Positions 6,399-16,192 are shown, counted from the first letter of the stretch. The stretch is DNA of 64,000 bases from an uncultured Flavobacteriales bacterium (GCA_946480815.1 CAMLLB010000015.1:1-64000), one strand, 5' to 3'. Notes: generated by a model from the letters alone, not told the origin. Numbers and translations are program-made.

Positions 6399-7439
6399 AT
6401 GCCAGTATCAAAACATGCGTTAATTCGTTATAAGACCATCGATAAATGCCTTCAAAACAGGTTTCGGAAATGGTCGTTGGAAGATTTAGTAGAAGCCTGC
6501 GCCGAAGCGTTGTATGAATACGAAGGAGTTGGAGGAGTTTCCAAAAGAACCGTTCAGCTTGATTTACAGAACATGCGCAGTGACAAACTGGGTTATAACG
6601 CACCGATTGTGGTAGTTGACAAACGTTTTTACACCTACGAAGAAAAGGATTATAGCATTACAAATATCCCGCTGAGTGAAGGAGATTTGGGGACCATGAA
6701 AGAAGTATTGAGTGTATTGAAACAATTCAAAGGCTTTGGTTATTTCAAGGAAATGCAGGAAATGGTTTCGAAGCTGGAAGGAAAGATTCTGTCTTCAAAC
6801 GGGGAACAGCGTGAGATTATTGAACTGGAAACCAATCATCGTTTACCTGGTTTGGAGTGGATTGATCAACTGGTAAAAGCAGTTCAAAAGAAAGCGGTCC
6901 TGGATATTCACTATCAGAGCTTCAAAGCGAAAACCCCATCGGTAATGCAGGTAAATCCATATAAATTAAAGGAGTTCCGGAATCGATGGTTTTTACTATG
7001 TGCTATTCATGGAGAAGAAAAAGAAATGATCCTGGCACTTGACCGGATGAAATACGTATATGAGAATACCCGTTTATCGTATCAGGATGCTTTTTTCGAT
7101 GTGACCGATTATTTCAAACCTTGTGTTGGTGTAACCCGTTCATTGAGAGATAAACCTGAACCAGTGGTTTTCAGGGTCAGCAACCGTCATGCACCATACA
7201 TTATTTCAAAGCCCATTCATGATTCACAGGAAACGCTGGAAGATGATGAACGCGGAGCTACAATTTCACTGAATGTCATTCACAACTTTGAATTGGAAAA
7301 AGAACTATTATCTTATGGCGACGGAATTACTGTTTTGAGCCCAAGAAGATTGCGTAAGACAATCGAAAAACGTCTTCGGATCGGTTCTGAACATTATGAA
7401 AAAATAAACCTAAAGAAGAACAAAGAGCAAAATAAATGA
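6399..7439 (+). CDS. WYL-domain transcriptional regulator of the RNA-repair locus
   Basis: 346 residues from ATG 6399. The N-terminus (about 1-70) is a winged helix-turn-helix (SLEDLVEACAEALYEYEG, SKRTVQLDLQNMR). A WYL domain spans about 160-230 with the signature LDIHYQSF and RNRWFLLCAI, where W-F-L replaces W-Y-L, and a C-terminal WCX-like region follows. WYL domains bind nucleic-acid or nucleotide ligands and regulate many DNA-damage and defence loci. The gene is divergent from the tRNA-like RNA and slipin-rtcB, with two matching palindromes in between. A likely role is sensing damaged RNA or nucleotides and switching on the repair genes, by analogy with RtcR in Proteobacteria; RtcR itself is unrelated in sequence. 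Confidence 0.85.
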   Translation: MPVSKHALIRYKTIDKCLQNRFRKWSLEDLVEACAEALYEYEGVGGVSKRTVQLDLQNMRSDKLGYNAPIVVVDKRFYTYEEKDYSITNIPLSEGDLGTMKEVLSVLKQFKGFGYFKEMQEMVSKLEGKILSSNGEQREIIELETNHRLPGLEWIDQLVKAVQKKAVLDIHYQSFKAKTPSVMQVNPYKLKEFRNRWFLLCAIHGEEKEMILALDRMKYVYENTRLSYQDAFFDVTDYFKPCVGVTRSLRDKPEPVVFRVSNRHAPYIISKPIHDSQETLEDDERGATISLNVIHNFELEKELLSYGDGITVLSPRRLRKTIEKRLRIGSEHYEKINLKKNKEQNK

Positions 7440-7535
7440 ATCCTGGAAACAGGAATTTTGTTTTCAAAGAAATCAGATTGTTTATAAAATACAATTTATT
7501 AGCAGTTAAGATGCTCAATTTTATGCTTAAAATTT

Positions 7536-7543
7536 TAACTTTG
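7536..7543 (+). promoter_or_regulatory. Bacteroidota -7 box (TAACTTTG) for ferritin
   Basis: Matches the Bacteroidota housekeeping -7 consensus TAnnTTTG and lies 27 bp before the ferritin ATG. I see no clear -33 TTTG at the standard distance. Confidence 0.45.
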
Positions 7544-7570
7544 ATAGAAATAGAATAAAAATTTATAACA

Positions 7571-8095
7571 ATGAATAAGCGAATTGAAGCGGCATTAAAT
7601 GATCAAATTCAAAAAGAATCTTCTTCCTCTCAATATTACTTGGCGATGGCTTCCTGGGCAGAAACAAAAGGACTGAACGGGACGGCAAAGTTCATGTACA
7701 CACATTCAGATGAAGAGCGGTTCCACATGTTGAAGTTGATCAAATTTGTGAATGAACGCGGAGGAGTAGCTGTTGTACCTTCAATTCCGGAACCGCCAAG
7801 AGAATACGATTCTTTGGAGCGCGTTTTTGAATTGTTGCTGGAGCATGAAGTCGGAGTTTCCGAAAGCATCAACAATGTAGTTGACGCTTGTTTGCAGGAG
7901 AAAGATTATTCCACACACAATTTCATGCAATGGTATGTTTCCGAGCAATTGGAAGAAGAAGCGCTTGGTCGCAGTATTCTGGACAAATTGCGTTTGATTG
8001 GCGGAGATAAAGGTGGTCTTTACCTGTTTGATCGTGACATGGAAACTGCGGCGGCAAATGCCGTAAAAGCAGGAAATGCCGATAAAAAAGCTTAA
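7571..8095 (+). CDS. ftnA: ferritin (non-haem, FtnA type)
   Basis: Cytoplasmic iron-storage protein that forms a 24-mer and oxidises Fe(II) at a di-iron ferroxidase centre. 174 residues, the usual length. Ferroxidase residues are in place: Glu16 (QKESSSSQYY), Glu49 and His52 (DEERFHML), Glu93 (LEHEVGV) and Gln126 (YVSEQLEEE), matching the E. coli FtnA pattern. A bacterioferritin-type haem Met is not evident. The gene has its own TAACTTTG promoter-like box and is followed 60 bp later by the cyclase fusion gene on the same strand, so some read-through is possible. Confidence 0.93.
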   Translation: MNKRIEAALNDQIQKESSSSQYYLAMASWAETKGLNGTAKFMYTHSDEERFHMLKLIKFVNERGGVAVVPSIPEPPREYDSLERVFELLLEHEVGVSESINNVVDACLQEKDYSTHNFMQWYVSEQLEEEALGRSILDKLRLIGGDKGGLYLFDRDMETAAANAVKAGNADKKA

Positions 8096-8155
8096 GACCC
8101 TGAAGTGAAACTTTTTCAGTGAATTATTCGTTGAAATAAACGAAATAAATACTCT

Positions 8156-11100
8156 ATGCTCGTTCGATTAATAGGAATTGGAGCTGTTGTTGCGTTTGCT
8201 ACTACTAGCGCGGTAAGTCAAGTCTCGTATCGTTTTAGAAATTTTTCTATTAACGATGGACTCTCACAGAGTTCTGTGACGACTATTGTGCAAGATGAAG
8301 TGGGAGCTTTATGGCTCGGAACACAGGACGGCCTGAACCGTTTTGACGGACAACAATTTGAAGTATTTACCTCTGATGACACACCCGGACTGGCAAGTTC
8401 GTATGTGCATTGCGGTTTAAAAGATCAAACCGGGCAGTTGTGGTTCGGGACGGCGGACGGAATTTCCATTTACGATCCCAAAAAAGAAACGTTTCGGTCA
8501 CTTTTGGCTTCCGACGATAATAACCTTTCTATTGAAAGTATTTCGGAAGAACAAAACGGGAATATTTGGGTAGGCTCTTCTACTCATGGATTGGCAAAGT
8601 ATGATCGGAGCACGAAGAAAATCTCTTTTTTAACCGGGGCAATTCCTTCAAAGCGGATCCACTACATTAAGTTCGTAACAAACGATCAATTGATCGTTTC
8701 GTTTGAAGATGTGGGGGTGTATGTCTATAATCTGAAAACAAAGACCTGGAAACAATTAACTCCGCCAAATGGCCAAAAAACCTGGCTTGTTTCAGATGTA
8801 GAGGCTTTCACCGAAAGCAGTTTTGTCCTTTCAAGCAATGAAGGTTTGTGGTTATTCGACACGCAGAATCAAAAACTGTTTCCGTTCTTAAAATTCATCG
8901 GTAAAGATTATGGGATCGAAGAGTTTTCGGATGTATACGTGAAATCCATCAATGAATTCTACATTGCTACGGTAAATAACGGCCTGATCAGTGTAAACAA
9001 TTCAAAGGACGGATACCGGATTACATTCAGCAAAAAGGATATTTTCCAAAAGAACGCAATTCTGTTCAATGAACTGAATGAATTGTTTTGTGATGAGAAT
9101 GGGACGATCTGGGTTGGAACATTGAGAGGTTTAAGCGGATTCAACCCGAAAAATGATTCGTTCTTTGGTGTCGGACCGACCTCCAATCTCAACCAGGGAT
9201 TGCCTTCGGAAAGTGTTTGGGGTTTTGCAGAATCAGATGATTATTCCAAAGTTTACATTGCCACAGATTTTGCCATTTCCGAACTAAACCGGAAAACCGG
9301 GCAGTTCAAGCATTATTATATTTCAAAATCCAAGGACTTTAATGAGAACAGCATTGTCTCAATTCACCACATAACTGATTACCACTTTTTGATAGGGGCA
9401 AACGACGGTTTGTATGAATTAAAGATCAAAAACGGACAAGGCGCGTTTAAGAAGATCAATTATAAAGGAATCTCCAATCCTTCCGGTTTCCAGCGTGTTT
9501 ATAACATCACACCATACAAAGAATCCAAATTCTTTTTGGCAACCAAGGGTGGAGTGCTCTTGTACGATCTCAAGACGGGAGAATTTGAACCGTTTGTTTA
9601 CAATCCGAAAAAACCCAAAAATACAATTGGTGCGGGGGTTTGTCGCGTAGCTTATAAAGGATTGAATGACGCTTATTATTTTGCAACGGGAGTTGGCGGG
9701 ATCAATATCCTGACACTGGATAAAAACGGAAAAGAGCAAATCGTTCCTTACCCGATGAATAAATCTATTTTGAAGGCAAGCCGGGATGTGATCTCCAGCA
9801 TTTACCAGGAAAATGAAACAACCTTATGGCTTGGTTCTTCGGGCTCGGGCTTGCTGAAATTGAATTTACAAACCGGAAACGTAATTGCTTACACCCGTAA
9901 ACAAGGTTTACCGAATAATTTTGTTTACGGAATCCTTCCGGACACGCGGGGTAATTTATGGCTAAGTACCAATAAAGGATTGTGTCGCTTTAATACTTCA
10001 CAGGAACGTTGTACCAATTACTCGGAAGTAAACGGGTTAATGAGCAATGAATTCAATACCGGTGCTTATTTGCTTTCAGGAAACGGAGAAATGTATTTTG
10101 GCGGGATCGAAGGATACAATTTTTTCAACCCGGAAAATTTACAGGAACTAAAGGAAAAAGTATATGTCAACTTTTTGAAATTCCGTTTTGATGATCAATG
10201 GTTGAAACCGGGAGACAAAGATGCCCCTTTTAAAGAATCGTTTTCTTATCAGACAGACATTAAATTGGGGTATGATGAACGAAGTTTTACCATTCGCTTT
10301 ATACCAACAGATCTGATCAATCGCGACTTACTCCAATTCAAATACGAATTGGAAGGTCTGGATGAAGGCTCGGTATTTCTGGGTTCTTCGAGTGAAATTC
10401 ACTTTACATCTTTAACACCGGGATCTTACGTCCTGAAAGTATATGTAAAACGAATTGACGGAAATTGGGTGCAGGCAACTTCTCAAATGAACATTGAGAT
10501 CGCTGCTCCTTTTTGGTGGAAATGGTGGTTTTGGGTCATTGTTCTGATCATTTTAACGCTCGTCATTATCATTTTCATCCGTTCCCGAATTGACCTTGCG
10601 CGAAGAGACCAGGTGCGTTTGGAGATGAAGATCGTAGAAAGAACGAAAGAGATCCGTGCTCAAAACATGAAGATCGAATCTCAGAAGAAGGTTATTGAAG
10701 AAGAGAAAACAAAAGTAGAGGAGCAAAAACGCCTGCTTCAAATTGAGAAGGACAAAACGGAGACCTTACTTCGCAATATTATCCCGGAATCCACAGCCGA
10801 AGAATTAAAAACAAAGGGAAGAGCTTCAGCAAGGGCTTATAAAACGGTTTCGGTTTTGTTTACAGACTTTGTTGGGTTTACCAAAATTGCAGAAGGATTG
10901 AAACCAACAGATCTGGTGAACAAGCTGGATGTGTATTTCCGTAAATTCGATGAGATTATTGTAAAGAATAACCTGGAGAAAATCAAAACGATCGGGGATG
11001 CATACATGTGTGCCGGAGGTGTTCCCGTGCGGAATAACACCAATCCGATCGATGCTGTTCTGGCGGCACTTCAGATCCAGGATTATATGAACACGCTCAA

Positions 11101-12064
11101 AAACGAAGCGTTAAAAACAGGAGAAGAATACTGGGAGTTACGACTTGGGATCAATACCGGGGAAGTGACAGCCGGAGTAATCGGTTCGGAAAGATTGGCG
11201 TATGATATCTGGGGAGCGACCGTGAATCAGGCGCAACGAATGGAAATGATGGGTGAACCGGGAAGAGTCACCATTTCGGGATCTACCTTTAAACTGATAG
11301 AACCCTACTTCGAATGTACTTACCGCGGAAAGGTAAAAACAAAGAGTAAAGGACTAATTGAAATGTTTACGGTGGAACGTATCAAACCGGAACTTTCCAT
11401 CAATGGGGAAGGGCTTTATCCGAATGATCGTTTCCAGCAAATTGTTAATCTGCACTTATACAGTAGCATCAATTACTACAAAGCGGAACGTCACATCATT
11501 AAAGTATTGGAAAAAGGATTGTCTCCGATGCTGCATTATCATAGTATTGAACATACCAAAGATGTTGTGCGTGCCGTTGAGCGTTACGCCTTGCTGGAAG
11601 GAGTAACCGATGAAGGATTATTCCTTTTGAAATCCGCCGCAACTTACCATGATGCAGGATTCGTGGAGAATTATGAAAAGAATGAACCCATCGGTGCACG
11701 AATGGCAGAAGAGATCCTGCCGAAATACGGATACTCGGACCAGCACATTGCCCAGATCAAAGAATTGATTTTCGTGACACAGATTCCGCACCAACCGAAG
11801 AATAAGTTGGAACAAATTATCTGTGATGCCGATTTGGATTACCTGGGAAGAGACGACTTCCACGAGATTGCTGACCGCTTAAGAAGAGAGTTGCGTGAAC
11901 ACGGAAAAATAGAAAGCGACAGACAATGGGACAATATGCAGGTTGCTTTCCTGAACATGCACAAGTATTTTACACCTACGGCCATTGCAAGCAGGCAAAC
12001 CAAAAAAATGCAAAATCTCAAAGAGGTGGAAGAACGTTTGGCCAGAAATGAGTATAAGGACTGA
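8156..12064 (+). CDS. beta-propeller sensor / adenylate cyclase / HD-domain fusion
   Basis: 1302 residues. Order: signal peptide (to about 22); a long two-component-regulator-type beta-propeller (about 25-680, repeated GxLWLGTxxGLxxF-like blades such as GALWLGTQDGLNRF); a Y_Y_Y domain (about 690-775); one transmembrane segment (WWFWVIVLIILTLVIIIFI, near 785-808); a coiled coil; a class III nucleotide cyclase domain (about 890-1075); and a C-terminal HD domain (about 1105-1280). The cyclase has both metal Asp (LFTDFVGFT, IGDAYMC), the Lys of KIKTIGD and the Asp of YDIWG expected for ATP rather than GTP, and Asn/Arg in TVNQAQRM. The HD part has YHSIEH, YHDAG and CDADLDYLG. Thus a periplasmic sensor should drive cytoplasmic cAMP synthesis. 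The HD domain could be a phosphodiesterase or hydrolase, which is inference. Confidence 0.88.
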   Translation: MLVRLIGIGAVVAFATTSAVSQVSYRFRNFSINDGLSQSSVTTIVQDEVGALWLGTQDGLNRFDGQQFEVFTSDDTPGLASSYVHCGLKDQTGQLWFGTADGISIYDPKKETFRSLLASDDNNLSIESISEEQNGNIWVGSSTHGLAKYDRSTKKISFLTGAIPSKRIHYIKFVTNDQLIVSFEDVGVYVYNLKTKTWKQLTPPNGQKTWLVSDVEAFTESSFVLSSNEGLWLFDTQNQKLFPFLKFIGKDYGIEEFSDVYVKSINEFYIATVNNGLISVNNSKDGYRITFSKKDIFQKNAILFNELNELFCDENGTIWVGTLRGLSGFNPKNDSFFGVGPTSNLNQGLPSESVWGFAESDDYSKVYIATDFAISELNRKTGQFKHYYISKSKDFNENSIVSIHHITDYHFLIGANDGLYELKIKNGQGAFKKINYKGISNPSGFQRVYNITPYKESKFFLATKGGVLLYDLKTGEFEPFVYNPKKPKNTIGAGVCRVAYKGLNDAYYFATGVGGINILTLDKNGKEQIVPYPMNKSILKASRDVISSIYQENETTLWLGSSGSGLLKLNLQTGNVIAYTRKQGLPNNFVYGILPDTRGNLWLSTNKGLCRFNTSQERCTNYSEVNGLMSNEFNTGAYLLSGNGEMYFGGIEGYNFFNPENLQELKEKVYVNFLKFRFDDQWLKPGDKDAPFKESFSYQTDIKLGYDERSFTIRFIPTDLINRDLLQFKYELEGLDEGSVFLGSSSEIHFTSLTPGSYVLKVYVKRIDGNWVQATSQMNIEIAAPFWWKWWFWVIVLIILTLVIIIFIRSRIDLARRDQVRLEMKIVERTKEIRAQNMKIESQKKVIEEEKTKVEEQKRLLQIEKDKTETLLRNIIPESTAEELKTKGRASARAYKTVSVLFTDFVGFTKIAEGLKPTDLVNKLDVYFRKFDEIIVKNNLEKIKTIGDAYMCAGGVPVRNNTNPIDAVLAALQIQDYMNTLKNEALKTGEEYWELRLGINTGEVTAGVIGSERLAYDIWGATVNQAQRMEMMGEPGRVTISGSTFKLIEPYFECTYRGKVKTKSKGLIEMFTVERIKPELSINGEGLYPNDRFQQIVNLHLYSSINYYKAERHIIKVLEKGLSPMLHYHSIEHTKDVVRAVERYALLEGVTDEGLFLLKSAATYHDAGFVENYEKNEPIGARMAEEILPKYGYSDQHIAQIKELIFVTQIPHQPKNKLEQIICDADLDYLGRDDFHEIADRLRRELREHGKIESDRQWDNMQVAFLNMHKYFTPTAIASRQTKKMQNLKEVEERLARNEYKD

Positions 12065-12129
12065 TCGATCTGTTATTTGATTAGGTAGAATAAAAAAACA
12101 AGGCTATTTTTGAAAAAAAAAGAAAGAAA

Positions 12130-12531
12130 ATGAAATTTGGTTTTTTTGCAGTACTTGTCTTGCTGATCTGCAGTTGTGTAAAGAAGGAATCAGCAACACC
12201 TTACATCAGTTTACAAAACACCAAATGGAATTGGGTTTCCACAACTCAGGACAGCACTTTCTATGAAGACACAGCGTCTTCTTCGAATAGCCAGGTGCTG
12301 GATTTCATTGATTATAAGAGCATAGATTGGAAACGAAACGATAGCATTTTTTACAATGGATTATTCGTTACCCATACAAAAATCGCCGTTTCTACCGGAA
12401 AATATGAGCTAATTATGGACCTGAATGGAATTTCAAACGGGTTTATCATTGATCGGTTGGTCGACACACTTTGGATTCGGGAAGATATTGCAAGCGGCAG
12501 TAAAACGTACCGATACATCAAAGCGAATTAA
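12130..12531 (+). CDS. small putative lipoprotein
   Basis: 133 residues with a signal sequence ending in LICSC, a good lipobox. The mature part is short and polar, with YISLQNTKWNWVSTTQDSTFY suggesting a small beta-rich fold, but I recognise no family. It lies 65 bp downstream of the cyclase fusion gene and upstream of a strong terminator, so it may be the last gene of that unit. Function unknown. Confidence 0.7.
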   Translation: MKFGFFAVLVLLICSCVKKESATPYISLQNTKWNWVSTTQDSTFYEDTASSSNSQVLDFIDYKSIDWKRNDSIFYNGLFVTHTKIAVSTGKYELIMDLNGISNGFIIDRLVDTLWIREDIASGSKTYRYIKAN

Positions 12532-12535
12532 ATGC

Positions 12536-12574
12536 AAAAGGCAGGCACACGATGCGTCGCGTGCCTGCCTTTTT
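12536..12574 (+). terminator. rho-independent terminator
   Basis: AAAAGGCAGGCAC and GTGCCTGCCTTTTT pair over about 13 bp around a 11-nt loop. It works for the + strand lipoprotein. The A-rich other side could also stop minus-strand transcription. Confidence 0.85.
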
Positions 12575-12613
12575 AATACGTGTATCTACCGTTTAATATT
12601 TGAAAATCAGCAA

Positions 12614-13432
12614 TTAACTGAATAAAACGCTGCTTCCGTATTTCCCTGCAACAGGGTTAACGATCAACGTAGGAATTTGTGCATCATTTGTAAGAATGTA
12701 CTGCTCGTGGTTTGCAGTAATCACCCCCAGCATGTTGTTGCGGTTCAGGTTCATGATCGCAATCAGATCCGCATCCAATGATACGGCATGCTTCACCACT
12801 TCTTTATCAAAACCACTTGTAGGAACAACCTTCGTTGTTACATCAATTCCCCGTTCATGGAAGAAGCGCACAGCAAATTGAATGTTTGCTTTTACCTGGT
12901 GACGTAAGAACTCATCCGATTCATCCGGAGTAATTACGTGAACACGCGACTTGAAGTAAGTAGCAATGTTTGCAACATATGCCAATTTTTGCTTCGTTTC
13001 TTTATTTAAGTCCAAAGGAACTACGATATCATCGTAACCGGTTTCTTTAATTGGTTTCTCCTGTACTACAATGAACGGAACCGTTGAATGCGTAATTACT
13101 TTCAGGGCATGGCTACCGGTAATGTGCTGCCACCCGGTTTGACCGTGCGTTCCCATAAAAATCAATTCAGCATGATTTTCTGATGCGAAATCGCCGATAT
13201 CATCGAAAATATTTCCAACGCGAATAAACGAGGTAATTTTAACTTCCTGATTGTGCTGTTCAACAACAGCTTTTAGTTTTTCTTCAGCTTCACTAACCGC
13301 CTTCTCTTTTGCCACGACATGTAAAAGCAAAATTTCAGCACCGGTAATTTTTGCAGTATTAATTGCATGGTTCAGAGCATTTTCTGCAACCGGGGTAAAA
13401 TCATGGGGAACAATAATGGTCTTTTTTTCCAT
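12614..13432 (-). CDS. tandem universal stress protein (UspA family)
   Basis: 272 residues from ATG 13432; an ATG 9 bases upstream is also possible. Two Usp domains in tandem. The first (about 1-140) begins KKTIIVPHDFTPVAENAL and has the nucleotide-binding type motif GTHGQTGWQHITGSHALKVI. The second (about 145-272) is more divergent and lacks a clear G-2x-G-9x-G motif. Such proteins are cytoplasmic ATP-binding stress factors. Monocistronic on the minus strand, convergent with the lipoprotein at 12130. Confidence 0.88.
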   Translation of the reverse strand: MEKKTIIVPHDFTPVAENALNHAINTAKITGAEILLLHVVAKEKAVSEAEEKLKAVVEQHNQEVKITSFIRVGNIFDDIGDFASENHAELIFMGTHGQTGWQHITGSHALKVITHSTVPFIVVQEKPIKETGYDDIVVPLDLNKETKQKLAYVANIATYFKSRVHVITPDESDEFLRHQVKANIQFAVRFFHERGIDVTTKVVPTSGFDKEVVKHAVSLDADLIAIMNLNRNNMLGVITANHEQYILTNDAQIPTLIVNPVAGKYGSSVLFS

Positions 13433-13588
13433 AAGGAGCATTTGTGGGTTTTATATAGTAGTGCAAATGTAATCAAAGCATTAGAAGCTAGATTCTATTT
13501 CTTCGATCAATATTAAAAATAAGACGTTAATAAAACAATAAGTCGTTGTTTTTTCTCACTTTTGTAAGGATTAAAAAATGAAGAAAAG

Positions 13589-15106
13589 ATGCCAATAATC
13601 GGGAAATTACTTAAAAAGACTACCGAATTTTCGGCGCGGAGAAATGCGTTGAAGGGACTTGATTTTAAGGATCAGATTAAAGTTCTCTCAAAGATTTTAA
13701 AGTTTGCCCAGGAAACTAAATTTGGCTACCACTATGATTTTCAATCCATTCTGGATTCCGAGAACATGGTGGAGGAATTTCAAAAGAGCATTCCCATCAG
13801 GGACTACGATCAGTTCTATCAAACCTGGCTGCACCGTTGCCTTGACGATGAGGAAGATGTAATCTGGCCGGGGAAAATCAAATATTTTGCACTTTCTTCC
13901 GGAACAACCGGTTCACCAAGCAAGCGCATACCGGTTACAAAACAAATGATCCGTTCGTTCCAGCGGAATACGATCAAACAATTTACGGCAACCGCAGATT
14001 TGAATTTGTCGGATGGGTTTTATCAAAAATCACTCATTGCTGTTGGCGGTTCTTCCAAACCGGAAAAAAGAGGAAAACACTACGAAGGAGATCTTTCCGG
14101 AATTTTAAAGAAACATACTTCGGTTGTTTTACTTCCGCTTACCAAACCGGATGCAGAAACTGCAGCAATTAAAGATTGGAATAAAAAGCTGGACCGCATG
14201 GTGGAAAAAGCACCGGAATGGGACATCAGTACTATTGCCGGGATTCCGAGCTGGTGTATCATGCTGATGGAACGCATCATTGAAAAATACAAGGTAGATT
14301 CAATTCACGATATCTGGCCGAACCTGGAATTGTACTTATCAGGTGGCGTTTACATGGAGCCCTATCTGAAACGCTTTGAAAAAGTATGCGGAAAGAAAGT
14401 TCAGATTATGAATACTTACCTCGCTTCTGAGGGCTATTTTGCGTACCAGAAAAGAGCGGACAGCAACGGAATGCAATTGTTGTTGAAATCCGGAATTTTC
14501 TTTGAGTTTGTTCCGTTCAACCGCGATAATTTTGATGAATCCGGAAATCTGAAACGCGAGGCAAAAGCATTAACTGTTGATGAGGTAACTACCGGAGAAG
14601 ATTATGCGCTGGTTATTTCAACAAATGCCGGCTTGTGGCGTTACCTGGTTGGCGATCTGGTTCAGTTTGTGGATTTGGAGCGACGTGAAATTCGAATCAG
14701 CGGACGGATCAAACAGTATTTGAGCTTAGTAGGTGAACATTTATCGTTGGACAATATCAACATGGCGATCATGAAGGCCGGAGAAAAACTCAATGTGGCT
14801 ATTCCTGAATTTTGCCTTTACGTGATCCCGGACGAACAAAGACACTATTGGTATTTCGGAACGGAAAAACCAATGGACAATGAGTTGGTTATGAAAACGG
14901 TTGATACGTTTTTGTGTGAGCTGAATGACGATTATGCCTCCGTGAGAAAATACGATACCTTGAAAACACCGGTATCTTATCAAACCGATGTGAAAAACTT
15001 CTATAAGTTCATGGAGGAAAAAGGAAAGCTGGGATCTCAAAATAAATTTCCGCGGGTGATGAATGAACACCAGGCAAAAGAGTGGAGATTGTTCCTGGGA
15101 GTTTAA
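13589..15106 (+). CDS. GH3-family acyl-adenylate-forming enzyme
   Basis: 505 residues matching the GH3 auxin-responsive promoter family, ANL-like enzymes that adenylate a carboxylic acid and pass it to an amino acid or another acceptor. The phosphate-binding motif FALSSGTTGSPSKRIPVT lies near 105. ELYLSGGVYMEPY and MNTYLASEGYFAYQ resemble the second and third ATP motifs, and the C-terminal part carries LWRYLVGDLVQF and RIKQYLSLVGEHLS. In plants these conjugate hormones; the bacterial substrate is not known. No operon partner: upstream is the divergent usp gene, downstream a convergent transporter. Confidence 0.85.
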   Translation: MPIIGKLLKKTTEFSARRNALKGLDFKDQIKVLSKILKFAQETKFGYHYDFQSILDSENMVEEFQKSIPIRDYDQFYQTWLHRCLDDEEDVIWPGKIKYFALSSGTTGSPSKRIPVTKQMIRSFQRNTIKQFTATADLNLSDGFYQKSLIAVGGSSKPEKRGKHYEGDLSGILKKHTSVVLLPLTKPDAETAAIKDWNKKLDRMVEKAPEWDISTIAGIPSWCIMLMERIIEKYKVDSIHDIWPNLELYLSGGVYMEPYLKRFEKVCGKKVQIMNTYLASEGYFAYQKRADSNGMQLLLKSGIFFEFVPFNRDNFDESGNLKREAKALTVDEVTTGEDYALVISTNAGLWRYLVGDLVQFVDLERREIRISGRIKQYLSLVGEHLSLDNINMAIMKAGEKLNVAIPEFCLYVIPDEQRHYWYFGTEKPMDNELVMKTVDTFLCELNDDYASVRKYDTLKTPVSYQTDVKNFYKFMEEKGKLGSQNKFPRVMNEHQAKEWRLFLGV

Positions 15107-15162
15107 TCTTTATATTGAAAATAAACAGGTAGGGAGGCAATGCTTTGCGTCTCTGCTTTGTT

Positions 15163-16068
15163 TTATAATTTGAGTCTCTTCAACTCCCGCTCGCGCATCT
15201 TCGATTTGTAAATCGCATTGGCGATCACAACCAGGATGATCATGGCAGAACCGGCATAAAAATTCCCATTCAGCAACTCATCCTCGTTCAGAATCGGAAT
15301 AGCCAGTAAAATGGTATAAACCGGTTCCAGGTTGATGCTTAAAGAAACAGTGAAAGCTCCCAGTTTTTTCATCACTTCAATGGTTGCGATAAATGCAAAG
15401 GACGTACAGCAAACACCCAGAAATAACAGCCATGCAAAATCACTTCCCGTCATTTTGAATAAATTCCCGTCCAGTTTTCCATTATACAAGAGCATTCCGG
15501 AAAGGAAAACGAGGCCGATTCCCATTTCATGAAGTGTAATCGCCGACGACGGGACTTCCTCGGCCAGTTTCGCGTTGAAAACTCCAAAGAAGCCGGCACA
15601 AAGTGCAGAAGTCAAGCCCAGGGCAAGTGCTACATATTGCTTTTCATCGAAGTCTGAGGAAACAAAGTAAATCCCGAAGATTACCAGCAATCCGAAAAGA
15701 AATTCAACCGGGGAAAACTTCTTTTTGAAAACGATCGGTTCGATCCAGGTTACATGTAAGGTTGCCGTTGACAAACATAAAATTCCCAAAGAAGCGGTAG
15801 AAAGTTTGATCGCACTGTAAAATGTGATCCAATGCAAAGCAACGATGATCCCGGTCCCAAAAACTTTCAGCATGGCTTTCCGGTTGCGGATTCGCATCGG
15901 CATTTTCAATAAGTATAACCCGATCAGTAATGAAATGAAAGCAATCAGGATACGGTGCCAGACGATATACTGTGCTTCAATGTGAATAAGCTTTCCTAAA
16001 ATTCCGGTGAAACCCCACATGAAAATAATGAGATGCATCAGGATATGATAACGGAACTTTTCAAACAT
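15163..16068 (-). CDS. EamA/DMT-family transporter
   Basis: 301 residues with about ten transmembrane segments arranged as two EamA repeats (LIIFMWGFTGILGKLIHIEAQ opens the first, LAEEVPSSAITLHEMGIGLVF the second). The family exports amino acids or other metabolites from the cytoplasm; the substrate cannot be inferred. A basic tail (KSKMRERELKRLKL) follows the last helix. A TAACTTTA promoter-like sequence lies about 5 bp before the ATG, so the mRNA may have almost no leader. Convergent with the GH3 gene. Confidence 0.88.
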   Translation of the reverse strand: MFEKFRYHILMHLIIFMWGFTGILGKLIHIEAQYIVWHRILIAFISLLIGLYLLKMPMRIRNRKAMLKVFGTGIIVALHWITFYSAIKLSTASLGILCLSTATLHVTWIEPIVFKKKFSPVEFLFGLLVIFGIYFVSSDFDEKQYVALALGLTSALCAGFFGVFNAKLAEEVPSSAITLHEMGIGLVFLSGMLLYNGKLDGNLFKMTGSDFAWLLFLGVCCTSFAFIATIEVMKKLGAFTVSLSINLEPVYTILLAIPILNEDELLNGNFYAGSAMIILVVIANAIYKSKMRERELKRLKL

Positions 16069-16147
16069 GCGGTAAAGTTAGGGCTTATTTGGACGTCCGC
16101 TTTGTTTCTTTCGACAAATTCAGCAAATCATTTTCTTTAAACAAAGT

Positions 16148-16192
16148 CGGCAGAGGGAGAGGATGGAGAGTTCCTCTTCGTCCCCTCTGCCG
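16148..16192 (-). terminator. long hairpin downstream of the C-type lectin gene
   Basis: CGGCAGAGGG pairs with CCCTCTGCCG, with further GAGAGGA/TCCTCTTC pairing inside. It lies just after the stop codon of the 16200 gene on the minus strand. The following minus-strand sequence is T-rich, fitting a terminator. Confidence 0.6.
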
